64,000 bases of DNA from Allobaileyella intestinalis (lineage in GTDB: Bacteria > Bacillota > Clostridia > Peptostreptococcales > Anaerovoracaceae): NCBI RefSeq assembly GCF_009695865.1, contig NZ_VUNB01000003.1, positions 124,001 through 188,000 of the forward strand, given 5' to 3'. The notes beneath the pieces are model-generated. The model was not told where the DNA came from. It was given only the letters and a program-made list of their open reading frames with translations, and ran no database searches. Of the stretch, positions 45,297 through 55,061 are shown in pieces. The first letter of the stretch is position 1. Each line of letters starts with the position of its first letter. The position numbers were made by a program, and so were the translations under genes.

Positions 45297-47398
45297 AGAA
45301 GAAATTAAAAGGATTTTTTGGAAGGATCTTGGGAGCCGTGAAAAAACTGGCGTTGAAGATTCATGACAAGTACAGGGCGAAGTTCCCCAAGAAGCCGCCG
45401 AAGTACTTTGACGACCAGATTCACTACAGAAGCTATGTTTTCAAGCTGATGCTCTGCGCATTCTTCATGTATCTGTTTATTGAAGAATTTGCCAGGATAA
45501 CTACAAACCCTGTAGGGGGCATACTCTTCCTGTTTCAGCATCCCCTTGTATTCTTCTACAACTGGATGATAATATTCACCACCTTGACCTTGTGTCTGCT
45601 CTTCAGGAAAAGAGGTTTCTTCCTCCTGATAATCATGGTCTTCTGGGGACTTCTGGGAATAACAAACGGTGTGATCCTGCTGAAGAGGATGACCCCATTT
45701 ACCCTTTACGATATGCAGAATGCGGCAGACGGACTGTCTCTGGCGTCAACCTACTATTCCAAGATCCAGATTACACTTACCATCGCCGCCGTTGTCATTG
45801 CATTGATTTTGCTGGTGATTTACGCAATCACCTGCCCGAAGTGGGAGAAGGTTAATTACAAAAAAGCCCTCATAACAATAGGCGGAAGCATTGTTATCAC
45901 CATAGCTTTGACCTTCACTTTCATCAAAACAGGTACACTGGGAACCTTCTTCGGAAACCTGAACTATGCGTATAACGATTACGGTTTTGTATACGGCTTT
46001 ACCACCACATCGGTAAAACACGGAATAAGCCGTCCGAGAGATTATTCTCAGGAAACGGTAGAAAGCATTCTGAAACAGGATACAAAAAACGGAACAGATA
46101 CGAAGCTGACCCAGAAGGATGACGATATGAATTATCCTAACGTCATCGTTCTCCAGATGGAATCCTTTACAAGAGCACAAGATTACCACAATATTTCAGT
46201 AGACAAGGATCCTACTCCAGTATTCAACGAGCTTATGAAAAATTATTCTACGGGCTGGTTCGAGGTTCCGGCCTGCGGAGCAGGAACTGCAAATACGGAG
46301 TTCGAGGTGCTTACAGGAATCAGCGCAAGATTCTTCGCTCCAGGAGAATATCCGTATAAGGGCAAGCTGAGAAAACAGACACTGGAGAGCATGGCCTACG
46401 TACTTAAGAGCCATGGTTACACCACAGCTGCAATGCACGACCACAGAGGCCTGTTCTACAACAGAAACGAAGTTTATCCGAACCTGGGATTCGACAGTTT
46501 CACCTCAGTGGAATACATGAACAACATCACCAAGACTCCTACTGGCTGGGCCAAGGACGAAGTTCTGACCAACCAGATTATGGATGAAATGGCCAGCACC
46601 AAGGGCAGGGACTTCCTCCATGTAGTGTCTGTAGAGGGACACGGAGCTTATCCTACAGAGCAGGTATTCAAGGACCCGTATACCACTGTTAATGCCAAGG
46701 ATGGCAATGAGGAAACAAAGTGGAAGTATGAATACTATGTAAATGAATGCCACGAGATGGATACCTTTATTGGAAACCTGCTTTCAGAGATCAAGGCCAG
46801 CGGTGAGCCTACTGTAGTTCTGATTTACGGAGATCATATTCCAGCCCTTGATATTAAAGAGAAGGACTATGGAACAGGTGACCTTTACCAGACCAGGTAC
46901 GTTCTCTGGGATAACATCGGTTTGAAAAAACAGGACGAAAATCTGAACGCTTTCGAGATAAGCTCCAGGATTCTGCAGAGAATCGGACTGGCGCACGAGG
47001 GAGTAACCTTCGATTACGAACAGACGGCCAACGAGAACTCTCAGGAATACCTGCAGAGGCTGAAAACCCTGTCATACGACATGCTGTACGGTGATAACTA
47101 CACCTTCGGAGGCAAGAATCCGTTCCAGAGATCAAACATGACCCTTGGATTCAGAAAGATCAAGATCGACGGAATTGTGAAGATAGGAAACAAGTACTAT
47201 ATAACAGGTGAGAACTTCACAGAACACAGTTCTGTAAGCCTGGAGGGCAAGGTGCTGAAAACTACATACCTGAGCCCGACCATGCTGGCCCTCAATCAGA
47301 AGGTTGACCAGCAGGATGTTTCCAAGCTGGAGGTCAGCCAGGTAGACAGCAAGGACGATACAGTACTTTCCAGCATTAACTCACTGGAAGAGCTGTAG
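45293..47398 (+). CDS. LTA synthase-like phosphoglycerol transferase (sulfatase fold)
   Basis: A 701-residue membrane enzyme with a basic start, five membrane helices (residues about 50-220) and an extracellular sulfatase-fold domain. Active-site markers of LtaS-type enzymes are seen: NVIVLQMESF (metal Glu), GAGTANTEFEVLTG (catalytic Thr) and VLIYGDHIPAL (metal Asp-His). It would transfer glycerol-phosphate from phosphatidylglycerol to lipoteichoic acid or a related polymer. The C-terminal 110 residues after the catalytic domain form a small beta-rich add-on (TLGFRKIKIDGIVKIG). It overlaps rsmA by four bases and ends in a strong terminator. Confidence 0.88.
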   Translation: MKKKLKGFFGRILGAVKKLALKIHDKYRAKFPKKPPKYFDDQIHYRSYVFKLMLCAFFMYLFIEEFARITTNPVGGILFLFQHPLVFFYNWMIIFTTLTLCLLFRKRGFFLLIIMVFWGLLGITNGVILLKRMTPFTLYDMQNAADGLSLASTYYSKIQITLTIAAVVIALILLVIYAITCPKWEKVNYKKALITIGGSIVITIALTFTFIKTGTLGTFFGNLNYAYNDYGFVYGFTTTSVKHGISRPRDYSQETVESILKQDTKNGTDTKLTQKDDDMNYPNVIVLQMESFTRAQDYHNISVDKDPTPVFNELMKNYSTGWFEVPACGAGTANTEFEVLTGISARFFAPGEYPYKGKLRKQTLESMAYVLKSHGYTTAAMHDHRGLFYNRNEVYPNLGFDSFTSVEYMNNITKTPTGWAKDEVLTNQIMDEMASTKGRDFLHVVSVEGHGAYPTEQVFKDPYTTVNAKDGNEETKWKYEYYVNECHEMDTFIGNLLSEIKASGEPTVVLIYGDHIPALDIKEKDYGTGDLYQTRYVLWDNIGLKKQDENLNAFEISSRILQRIGLAHEGVTFDYEQTANENSQEYLQRLKTLSYDMLYGDNYTFGGKNPFQRSNMTLGFRKIKIDGIVKIGNKYYITGENFTEHSSVSLEGKVLKTTYLSPTMLALNQKVDQQDVSKLEVSQVDSKDDTVLSSINSLEEL

Positions 47399-47418
47399 AG
47401 AAACTGGTAATTTACTAT

Positions 47419-47458
47419 AAAGGCGGCGCTGCATTTTACTTATGCAGCACCGCCTTTT
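47419..47458. terminator. Terminator between LTA synthase-like gene and aroB
   Basis: A stem of about 16 pairs with one mismatch: AAAGGCGGCGCTGCAT (47419-47434) against ATGCAGCACCGCCTTT, then TTTTGT. It can serve both convergent genes. Confidence 0.92.
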
Positions 47459-47507
47459 GTATAACCTGAAGTCCAGATATATCCGGTCTCATTGATGTGT
47501 TTTGAAA

Positions 47508-48623
47508 TTATTGTTCGCCAAATCCCAGCTTTGCAAATTCCTCCAGCTGATCTGCCGGGTATGGTTCCATGTGGCAGGAGCCTGGGGTTTCGGCGACGAT
47601 AAGGCCAATGGTGTTGTTGCGGATTCTTTTGTCGTGAACCAGGTAGGGAAGAATGTCCTGAACTGTGCAAGGGGGATCTACGGCAAAACCGAAGGATTGA
47701 ATCAGGTCATGGATTTCATTGGCTGTATGGGCAGAAGTAAGGCCCAGGCCGGCGCAGCCTCTAGCTTCCAGCACCATTCCCATGGCCACAGACTGGCCGT
47801 GGGACAAGGAGAACTGGCTCCAGGCTTCTATGGCGTGGCCCAGAAGATGGCCAAGATTGAGAAATCCTCTTTTTCCTTTATCGGTAACGTCGCCGTGGAC
47901 GTAGAATTCCTTTGTGGTAACTGCCTTTGAGATAACCTGGCTGAGAAGTTCTGTTACAGCCCCTGAGTCGCCGGCTTCCCCGGGACCTTCAGACATTTTT
48001 TCCAAAGCATGCCTTAAGAGGTGGATGATTTCTGGTTCTTTGAGAATGCCGTATTTTATGGTTTCGGCGCAGCCGTCCATGAAAACTTCACGAGGCAATG
48101 AAAGGAGGAGCTCCGGGTCGCACAATACGAGAGATGGTTCCCAGAAGGCGCCGATGAGGTTTTTGCCCTGAGGCAGGTCGATGGCAGTCTTGCCTCCTAC
48201 AGATGAATCCACTGCCGCCAGAAAGGTAGTAGGAATCTGTACGCATCTGATGCCCCGCATGTAGGTGGCAGCGGCAAATCCTCCAAGGTCCCCTGCCATT
48301 CCACCTCCAAGGGCAACAAGAATATCTGTAGGCTGAAGGCCCTGATCCGCCATTTCCGATACCACCTGGAGATAGGTGGAAGGGTTCTTTGAGGATTCTC
48401 CTGCAGGAATCTGGAAAGGGGAAACCTCATATCCTTCGTCAGACAGAGACTGGCACAGGGTTGACATGGCCATGGATGGCAGTGCGGCCACGGTGGAGTC
48501 AGTAAGCACAAAGGCACGGCTGCCTCCCAGTGTCTTGGAAATATATTTTCCGGCCTGGGGCAGGAGGCCGGGTTGTATCAGCATTTTATAAGGGCGCTGG
48601 CCCCGGATGAGAAGTTCCTTCAT
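47508..48623 (-). CDS. aroB: 3-Dehydroquinate synthase
   Basis: Second enzyme of the shikimate pathway (DAHP to dehydroquinate, NAD and metal dependent). The 371-residue protein has GGGMAGDLGGFAAATYMRGI, QIPTTFLAAVDSSVGGKTAI, GCAETIKYGIL (metal Glu), NLGHLLGHAIE and HGQSVAMGM. Compared with the usual GHTFGHAIE and HGEAVAxGM, two motifs are altered but the metal His residues remain. The ATG at 48623 follows GAGG; GTG at 48629 is less likely. It is the only minus-strand gene in this arm and no other aro genes are nearby. Confidence 0.95.
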   Translation of the reverse strand: MKELLIRGQRPYKMLIQPGLLPQAGKYISKTLGGSRAFVLTDSTVAALPSMAMSTLCQSLSDEGYEVSPFQIPAGESSKNPSTYLQVVSEMADQGLQPTDILVALGGGMAGDLGGFAAATYMRGIRCVQIPTTFLAAVDSSVGGKTAIDLPQGKNLIGAFWEPSLVLCDPELLLSLPREVFMDGCAETIKYGILKEPEIIHLLRHALEKMSEGPGEAGDSGAVTELLSQVISKAVTTKEFYVHGDVTDKGKRGFLNLGHLLGHAIEAWSQFSLSHGQSVAMGMVLEARGCAGLGLTSAHTANEIHDLIQSFGFAVDPPCTVQDILPYLVHDKRIRNNTIGLIVAETPGSCHMEPYPADQLEEFAKLGFGEQ

Positions 48624-49039
48624 GAGCACCTCATTTTCTTGTAATTTTCACGGGTTTTACTTTAATATCCGGCTATAATTTGTATAATAAGTGATAGTAG
48701 CACAAAAGGTTTTGTCTGGTAAAGAAGAAACCTGTCTGAAACGCTGATCTATTGTGGACCCGGCCATGGCAGAAGCCACCGGGGCCGCCAGTCATGAAAG
48801 ATCTGCCTGCAGTGCAGATCCCGCCGGATTAAAACGGTGGTTTCCCTGGATCCGAAGTTGTTCGGACCAGTCTCGAAGATATTTTCCCGGAGATCTCATG
48901 AATCGACAAAGATGAACTGATACCCGCAAAAATGCAATTTTTTGTAAATTAACAGGGGACAGTAACCATCAATAGTCCATAAAGAATGACAAAAGAATAA
49001 TTTTTTTCAAAGAACAGAAAGAACGAAACGGAGTAGAGA
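48624..49039 (+). promoter_or_regulatory. 416-bp aroB-rho intergenic region: promoters and structured rho leader
   Basis: TATAAT occurs at 48673-48678 and 48682-48687. The following 340 bases can form several hairpins on the plus strand: GATCTGC/GCAGATC (48800-48820), CCGCC/CGGTGG, and a ten-pair stem CTGGATCCGAA with TTCGGACCAG (one mismatch) near 48848-48872, ending in an AAAAAT/ATTTTT stem near 48933. No open reading frame of note is present. A long structured leader fits autoregulated rho; I did not recognise any known riboswitch class. Confidence 0.5.
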
Positions 49040-50542
49040 ATGGCACCAGCTAGAAAGAAAAAAGACACCGAAAGCGCAGTTTCTGAGGCGGAAGTGAAAG
49101 AAGCTCAGGAGCAGGGTGTGGAGTCAGAAGATAAGAAAGAAGACAAGGAAAAGGAAAAAAAGCCGGCAAGGCGCCGGGGACGTCCGCGGAAAAAACCGGT
49201 GGAACCTGTTGAAGCACCTGAAGAGACAGAAACTGCCAGTATTCCGGATACAGACAGTACCCCTGAGAATGCTGCTGACGGGGGTGATGCAGGTAAGGCA
49301 GATGATGCAGATGATACAGCTGAGGCTGCCGGGGAAGAAGAGAATGAGGCCGGCAGCTCCGGTAAAGATGAAAACGGCGAAGAGGACAGGGAAGAAGAAA
49401 AGGAAAATGACCAGCAGGAAAGGCCTGTAGTGGAAGGAATCCTGGAAATCGCAGAGGGCGGTTTCGGTTTCCTGAGGTTTAACAATTTTCTGACCTCCGA
49501 CAAGGACATCTATGTATCACCAGCTCAGATCAGGCGTTTTCGCCTGAAAACAGGAGACAAGATCAACGGAATCTCCAGAAAACCTCACAGAGATGAGAGG
49601 TTCGGAGCACTTCTCTATGTGAATACAGTAAACGGGGATGATCCGGGAGTATGCCGCACAAGACCTCACTTCGACGATCTGACACCTGTTTTTCCAAAAG
49701 AAAGAATAAGGCTTGAGACCACCAGCATCGAACTGTCCACAAGGCTGGTAGATCTTATTGCACCAGTGGGAAAGGGCCAGAGGGGACTCATCGTTGCCCA
49801 GCCGAAAGCAGGTAAAACTGTTTTGCTCAAGAAGATAGCCCACGCTGTAGAGGAGAATTATCCGGACATCGAGCTTATTGTTCTTCTTATTGACGAAAGG
49901 CCCGAGGAAGTAACGGATATGAAGAGGTCTCTCACCAGGGGAGAGGTAATATATTCCACCTTCGACGAGCTGCCGGCTCATCACGTAAAGGTGGCTGAGA
50001 TGGTGAACGCAAGGGCCAAGCGGCTGGCTGAACAGGGTAAGGATGTAATGATCCTTCTGGACAGTATTACAAGACTGGCCAGGGCGTATAATATGGAAGT
50101 GCCAAATTCCGGAAGGACCTTGTCTGGAGGCCTGGATCCTGGAGCCCTTCATCCGCCTAAGAAGTTTTTCGGTACTGCAAGAAACCTGGAAGAAGGGGGC
50201 AGCGTGACCATACTGGCAACGGCACTGGTAGATACTGGAAGCAGAATGGACGACGTGATTTTCGAGGAGTTCAAGGGAACAGGAAACATGGAGCTGGTGC
50301 TTGACAGAAAGCTGTCGGAAAGAAGGATTTTCCCGGCTATAGACTTGAGCAAGTCCAGTACGAGAAGAGAAGATCTCCTTCTGGATCACCAGGAATGGAG
50401 GGTTATGAATCTCCTGAGAAGAGCCATGGCAGACGGAAATGCAGCTGAGGTTACTGAAGATATTATCGATAATATTTCTCAGACCAAGAGCAACAGGGAT
50501 TTCCTTGAGATAATGGAAACAGAGCTGAGACGGGGCAGATAG
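49040..50542 (+). CDS. rho: Transcription termination factor Rho
   Basis: Hexameric RNA-dependent ATPase that ends transcription. The 500-residue protein has an extra N-terminal region of about 130 residues, Lys-rich then strongly acidic (runs such as [17 protein letters not shown]), containing an AT-hook-like [10 protein letters not shown]. The RNA-binding domain starts [16 protein letters not shown]; the ATPase has [20 protein letters not shown] (Walker A), [16 protein letters not shown] and the R-loop region [22 protein letters not shown] lies nine bases before the ATG. Long charged insertions in Rho are common in high-GC and some clostridial species. Confidence 0.97.
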   Translation: MAPARKKKDTESAVSEAEVKEAQEQGVESEDKKEDKEKEKKPARRRGRPRKKPVEPVEAPEETETASIPDTDSTPENAADGGDAGKADDADDTAEAAGEEENEAGSSGKDENGEEDREEEKENDQQERPVVEGILEIAEGGFGFLRFNNFLTSDKDIYVSPAQIRRFRLKTGDKINGISRKPHRDERFGALLYVNTVNGDDPGVCRTRPHFDDLTPVFPKERIRLETTSIELSTRLVDLIAPVGKGQRGLIVAQPKAGKTVLLKKIAHAVEENYPDIELIVLLIDERPEEVTDMKRSLTRGEVIYSTFDELPAHHVKVAEMVNARAKRLAEQGKDVMILLDSITRLARAYNMEVPNSGRTLSGGLDPGALHPPKKFFGTARNLEEGGSVTILATALVDTGSRMDDVIFEEFKGTGNMELVLDRKLSERRIFPAIDLSKSSTRREDLLLDHQEWRVMNLLRRAMADGNAAEVTEDIIDNISQTKSNRDFLEIMETELRRGR

Positions 50543-50551
50543 AATCGAAGT

Positions 50552-51571
50552 ATGGATTTTAAAAAAATTTTTATTTCCGGCGCCAGGCCTACGTCAATAG
50601 GGGGGCAGGCGGTAATGGACGGAGTCATGATGAGGGGGCCTGACAGAATGGCCCTGGCCATGAGGCTGCCGGACAACCGGATATACTTGAAGACACAAAG
50701 ACTTAAAAAACCTGGCATATGGAGGAAGATTCCCCTCATAAGAGGGGTGGTGTCCTTTGTAAGCTCCTTATCCACTGGAATGGGAACTCTTATGGATTCG
50801 GCAGATATTCTCGAGAAGTACATTCCAGAAGAGGAGAGGGAAGAGCCGGGAAATTTTGAAAAATGGCTTAATGACCATTTAGGACCGGGGGCCACTTGGA
50901 ATATAATGATGGCGGTATCAGTTATCATTGCAGTAGTGGTGTCGGTTCTGGGATTCGTGATATTCCCTACGTGGATCGTGAATTTTCTGGGACGATGGAT
51001 CAGCAGCACCATCTTGCTGAACCTGGTTGAAGGCATTTTCCGAATCGTCCTGTTCGTGCTGTATATTATTGGAATTTCCAGGATGGAAGAGATAAAGGTG
51101 ATCTTCCAGTATCATGGAGCGGAACATAAGTCCATTCATACCTTCGAGAACGGACTTGATCTGATACCTGAGAATGCAAGGGAATTCACAACCATGCATC
51201 CCCGCTGCGGAACCAGTTTCCTGATGTTTGTCATGATAGTAAGCCTGCTGTTGTTTTCCTTCCTGGGCTGGCCTGGACTGGCAGCAAGAATTGCATCCAG
51301 GGTTCTGCTGATTCCGGTGATTGCAGGGATCAGCTATGAGCTGCTGAGATGGGCAGGAAAAAGCGATAATATTGTTGTGAGAGTGCTGTCTGTACCGGGG
51401 CTTCTCCTGCAGAAGCTCACAACGGCGGAGCCAGAGGACAGTCAGGTTGAAATTGCAATGACAGCACTGAAGGCTGTTCTGACCGGACCGGAAGTTCCGG
51501 ACAGAGACGGAGTTATTGTGGATCCTGAGGAAGAAACGAAGGAAGAGAATTTTATACCGGAGGAGGATTGA
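50552..51571 (+). CDS. DUF1385 membrane protein
   Basis: A 339-residue protein of unknown function belonging to DUF1385, usually encoded near prmC, prfA, rho or rpmE in Clostridia, as here. It has GGQAVMDGVMMRGPDRMALA at residues 19-38, membrane helices near 130-190 and 230-265, and conserved histidines in YHGAEHKSIHTFENG and MHPRCGTSFLMF that look like metal ligands. It starts nine bases after rho; the stop is one base before the prmC ATG. Confidence 0.9.
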   Translation: MDFKKIFISGARPTSIGGQAVMDGVMMRGPDRMALAMRLPDNRIYLKTQRLKKPGIWRKIPLIRGVVSFVSSLSTGMGTLMDSADILEKYIPEEEREEPGNFEKWLNDHLGPGATWNIMMAVSVIIAVVVSVLGFVIFPTWIVNFLGRWISSTILLNLVEGIFRIVLFVLYIIGISRMEEIKVIFQYHGAEHKSIHTFENGLDLIPENAREFTTMHPRCGTSFLMFVMIVSLLLFSFLGWPGLAARIASRVLLIPVIAGISYELLRWAGKSDNIVVRVLSVPGLLLQKLTTAEPEDSQVEIAMTALKAVLTGPEVPDRDGVIVDPEEETKEENFIPEED

Positions 51572-51572
51572 A

Positions 51573-53906
51573 ATGGCTGAGGGCAGAAAAGAAATGGACA
51601 TTGATCAATGGCTCAGTCTTGAACTTGAGAAAAATGCTCTCGAAGAAGAGACGCAGAAAAAAGCCGAAAAATCAGAACCGGGAACAAAGTATGAAGATTA
51701 CCTAGGAGTAATGGAGACTTTTGACGACCAGCTCATGAATAATTATTCAGGTAAAAAGAGTGTTCAGGGAAAAACTGACTTCTCGAAAGAGACCGTAAAA
51801 GAACCGGAGAATGAAAAAACTTTTGTAAGTGAGAGAAGCGGTTCTCCTGGTAGATCGGCAAGAAACGCAAGAACAGGCATCAGAACGAAAAATCAGACTT
51901 CTCCAGGGGCTCCGGGGGTGAGAGCTGCTGAGGAGGCTGCAAGGAAATCCATGACAAGGGCAGAGACCTTGACAACTACAGGGCTCAGGGAAAGAGCTCC
52001 GGAGTCGAAGATAACAAAGGCCGGAGACCTTGACGACATCATGGAGGAGATTCGCCGGAAGAGGGAGAAGGACGACAAGGTCGTTACGATGATGATCGAG
52101 TCCCAGTCCAGAAGGTCAGCTCCTGTCCTGGACGATGAGGAAGGAAGCAAGACGGAAAAACTCATCGGCAATGCGGTGGACAAGGTGGAGGCAGTTTCCC
52201 ATGAGACTATAAAGAAATCCAGAGGGAAGCTGGCAAGTCTGTTCAGGAAAATAAAGGATAAGGTGGTGGAGCATCCGGAAGAGGAGGCTCAGGAAAAAGC
52301 CTCGGAAAAGGCTCCTGAAAAGAAAAAAGGGGAAGTCCTTCTGGAGAAAACACCTGAAAAGGTCCCAGAAAAAGTTCCAGAAAAGACACCTGAGAAGGCT
52401 GTAGAGAAAAATCCGGGAAAAACGCCGGACAAGGCTCAGGGAAAGACTCCGGAGAAATCAGAACCTGTGAAAACAGCTGCAGACCGTCCATCAGAATCTT
52501 CAGAGCCATATGCAGGAAAGCACGGCGTAAAAACAGAAAAGTCTGAACCAGCAGAAGAGAAAGCTGCGGAAGAGGCAAGAGCAGTGATCAGAAAAGCTTC
52601 TGAAGCCTCGGACAAGCTGGATCCGGAAGAGAAGAAAGATGCCCTTTTCCAGCTGAGAGCCCAGGCTGCAGCCCTGGCAAGGTCCAATGCAGAGGCAGAG
52701 GCCAGACTGAGAGAAAAAGAGAGTGTTGTAGATGTCTCAAAGGCCGGGAACCAGAAGAGAAGCAGCGTAACCATGCAGCTGGATGATCTTTTCGGAGATA
52801 AATCCGGGGAAGACAGAAATCTGGCAGAGGAGCTGAGAAAAGCAGTGGATGCAGCTGCTGTGGAAGAGCACGAGAAGGTGGACAGCAGGTCTGTTGAGGC
52901 CATGAAGAACAGATACGGGGCCAGAGGGCCGGTTCCTGTTCCAGAGGCCAGCGCTGCTCAGATGGCTGCTGCGGCAGAACGTGAAATTGCTGATAAGAAG
53001 AGAATGGACAATTTCATGGAAGTAAAGCCTCCTCGCTTCGGAAAGGATCCCCGGACAGTGCGGAATGCCTTGAAGTACGGCAGACAGGAACTTACTTTTA
53101 TCGAAAACGGACGCCACGACGCTACAGAAATTTTCCGCTACGTCTTCGGCTTCTCCGATAAGGACATCATCCTCAGGAAAGACGAACTCCTTGACGACAA
53201 AGCAGTAAGTGAATATGAGAAAATGATTGAAAAGAGGCTCCACGGAGTTCCGCTCCAGTATATCATCGGCGTTCAGGAGTTCATGGGCCTGCCTTTCAGG
53301 GTAAACAAGAACGTGCTCATACCGAGACAGGACACAGAGGTTCTTGTGGAGCAGCTTCTGGGCGTAATCAAAGGTGAAGAACTCAGGAATCCGGAAATCC
53401 TGGATATGTGCACAGGCAGCGGCGCCATTGGCGTGTCTCTGGCCTATGAACTTTCAGATGCGGCAGTTACCATGGCAGATATAAGTCCTGACGCTGTAAA
53501 TGTTGCGATGCATAACGCCAGGCTAAACGGAGTATTCCAGAGATGCACTTTTGCTACGGGAGATTTGTTTGAATCTGTGCCGGACTGGAAGAAGTACGAC
53601 GTAATCGTATGCAATCCTCCTTATATAAGGACAGATGTGATAGAAACTCTGGATCCTGAAGTAAAGGATCATGAGCCGAGAAAGGCTCTGGACGGAGGAA
53701 AGGACGGCCTTGATGTCTACAGGCGGATTGCAAAGGAAAGCGGCAGACATCTGAAGCCTCACGGAATCCTGGCCTTGGAAATCGGCTATGATCAGGCGGT
53801 AGATGTAGTAACCCTTCTGGGAGAAGGTGGAGATTTTGACGGAGCCCGCATAATAAAGGACCTGGACAACAAAGACAGAGTTATAATCACTAAGAAAAAC
53901 AAATAA
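51573..53906 (+). CDS. prmC: Release-factor glutamine methyltransferase PrmC with long low-complexity N-terminal extension
   Basis: The last 290 residues form a normal PrmC: QELTFIENGRHDATEIFRYV start, LQYIIGVQEFMGLPF, VLIPRQDTEVLVE, motif I LDMCTGSGAIGVSLA and the catalytic VCNPPYI. It methylates the GGQ glutamine of release factors. The first 490 residues are an extra charged region rich in Lys/Glu/Pro/Ala with KTPEKVPEK-type repeats around residues 255-305 and no recognisable domain. Total 777 residues against about 280 normally. The ATG at 51573 has GGAGGA six bases upstream, and there is no stop between the parts. prfA, encoding its substrate, is 9 kb downstream. Confidence 0.92.
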   Translation: MAEGRKEMDIDQWLSLELEKNALEEETQKKAEKSEPGTKYEDYLGVMETFDDQLMNNYSGKKSVQGKTDFSKETVKEPENEKTFVSERSGSPGRSARNARTGIRTKNQTSPGAPGVRAAEEAARKSMTRAETLTTTGLRERAPESKITKAGDLDDIMEEIRRKREKDDKVVTMMIESQSRRSAPVLDDEEGSKTEKLIGNAVDKVEAVSHETIKKSRGKLASLFRKIKDKVVEHPEEEAQEKASEKAPEKKKGEVLLEKTPEKVPEKVPEKTPEKAVEKNPGKTPDKAQGKTPEKSEPVKTAADRPSESSEPYAGKHGVKTEKSEPAEEKAAEEARAVIRKASEASDKLDPEEKKDALFQLRAQAAALARSNAEAEARLREKESVVDVSKAGNQKRSSVTMQLDDLFGDKSGEDRNLAEELRKAVDAAAVEEHEKVDSRSVEAMKNRYGARGPVPVPEASAAQMAAAAEREIADKKRMDNFMEVKPPRFGKDPRTVRNALKYGRQELTFIENGRHDATEIFRYVFGFSDKDIILRKDELLDDKAVSEYEKMIEKRLHGVPLQYIIGVQEFMGLPFRVNKNVLIPRQDTEVLVEQLLGVIKGEELRNPEILDMCTGSGAIGVSLAYELSDAAVTMADISPDAVNVAMHNARLNGVFQRCTFATGDLFESVPDWKKYDVIVCNPPYIRTDVIETLDPEVKDHEPRKALDGGKDGLDVYRRIAKESGRHLKPHGILALEIGYDQAVDVVTLLGEGGDFDGARIIKDLDNKDRVIITKKNK

Positions 53907-53953
53907 GTAAGAAAACGGTAGTTGAAGGAAAGAGAAAAGGAAAGCAGGACAAA

Positions 53954-55036
53954 ATGAATCTGGCAGTAATTTTTGGTGGAAAATCAACAGAACACGAGGT
54001 TTCAAGGCTTTCGGCTGTAAACGTGCTGAAGGCTCTGGAGGGAGACCAGTATGAGGTTTTCGTAATCGGAATCACTAAAGAGGGAAGATGGTACATAACA
54101 AAAGCGCCATATGAAGCTATTGCTGACGGCAGCTGGGAAAAGGACCCGTCAAACCGCCAGGTGGTTATTCCCCACGATCCTGTGGTACACGGAATCCTTG
54201 TTTTTGACCAGGAAGACAGAGCAATGGCCATCAGAATCGACTGCGTGATTCCTGTGCTTCACGGCGCACACGGAGAGGATGGAGACATTCAGGGACTTCT
54301 GGAGCTGGCAGAGATCCCGTATGTGGGCTCAGGAGTTGCAGCAACAGCAAACTCAATGGACAAGTCCATTACGAAGGTTCTTGCGGCACAGACCGGGGTA
54401 AGACAGGCAAAGCACTGTGTCCTCCGTCTGAAGGAATACAGAGAGGATCCTGAAGGAGTGGTAATGGACGCATTTACGGCTCACAATGGCCATTTCCCTC
54501 TATTTGTAAAACCTTCTTCTGCAGGTTCATCTGTTGGAGCTTCAAAGGCCAAGAACCTGGATCAGCTGAGGGAAGCTGTAGCTGAGGCTTTCAAGTATGA
54601 CAAAAAGGTTCTGGTAGAAGAAGCTATTGTGGGAAGGGAGATCGAGTGTGCCGTTATTGGGAACAACGATCCAAAGGCCAGCCGTGTAGGCGAAATCCTT
54701 TCTGCAGGAGAGTTCTATACATACGATGCCAAGTATAAAAATCCGGAATCAAAGACAAGGGTGGTAGAAGATCTGCCAGATGAAACCATAAACAAGGTGA
54801 GACAGTACGCCATTGCCATTTACAAGGCACTGGACTGCAGAGGACTTTCCAGAGTAGACTTCTTCTACAGCAATGAGGGGGAGATTGTTTTCAACGAGAT
54901 TAATTCTCTTCCGGGATTTACAAACATCAGCATGTATCCTATGCTGTGGGAAGACATGGGAATTTCTCAGCCTCAGCTGCTGGACAGCCTGATTAAGCTG
55001 GCAATGGAAGAGCATTCTGACTGGGTGAGAAAATAA
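53954..55036 (+). CDS. ddl: D-alanine--D-alanine ligase
   Basis: Makes the D-Ala-D-Ala end of peptidoglycan precursors, 360 residues. ATP-grasp ligase with the N-terminal AVIFGGKSTEHEVSRLSAVN, PVLHGAHGEDGDIQGLLE, KPSSAGSSVGASKAKN, and the C-terminal NEINSLPGFTNISMYP. The omega loop reads EFYTYDAKYK, with the tyrosine typical of D-Ala rather than D-Lac ligases, so intrinsic vancomycin resistance is not indicated. Single gene between prmC and an ATC-hydrolase-like gene. Confidence 0.97.
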   Translation: MNLAVIFGGKSTEHEVSRLSAVNVLKALEGDQYEVFVIGITKEGRWYITKAPYEAIADGSWEKDPSNRQVVIPHDPVVHGILVFDQEDRAMAIRIDCVIPVLHGAHGEDGDIQGLLELAEIPYVGSGVAATANSMDKSITKVLAAQTGVRQAKHCVLRLKEYREDPEGVVMDAFTAHNGHFPLFVKPSSAGSSVGASKAKNLDQLREAVAEAFKYDKKVLVEEAIVGREIECAVIGNNDPKASRVGEILSAGEFYTYDAKYKNPESKTRVVEDLPDETINKVRQYAIAIYKALDCRGLSRVDFFYSNEGEIVFNEINSLPGFTNISMYPMLWEDMGISQPQLLDSLIKLAMEEHSDWVRK

Positions 55037-55061
55037 TAACCGAACAGAAGGGGGTGCAGCA

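Noticed and set aside
48684-49010. tmRNA, RNase P RNA, 6S RNA or T-box in the rho leader
   Set aside because: None of the conserved cores (for example the T-box GGGTGGNACC or RNase P GAGGAAAGTCC) is present; ACGGTGGTTTCC is only a partial resemblance to the T-box.
51516-51572. Upstream PrmC start at 51516
   Set aside because: It overlaps the end of the DUF1385 gene; GGAGGA sits correctly before the ATG at 51573.
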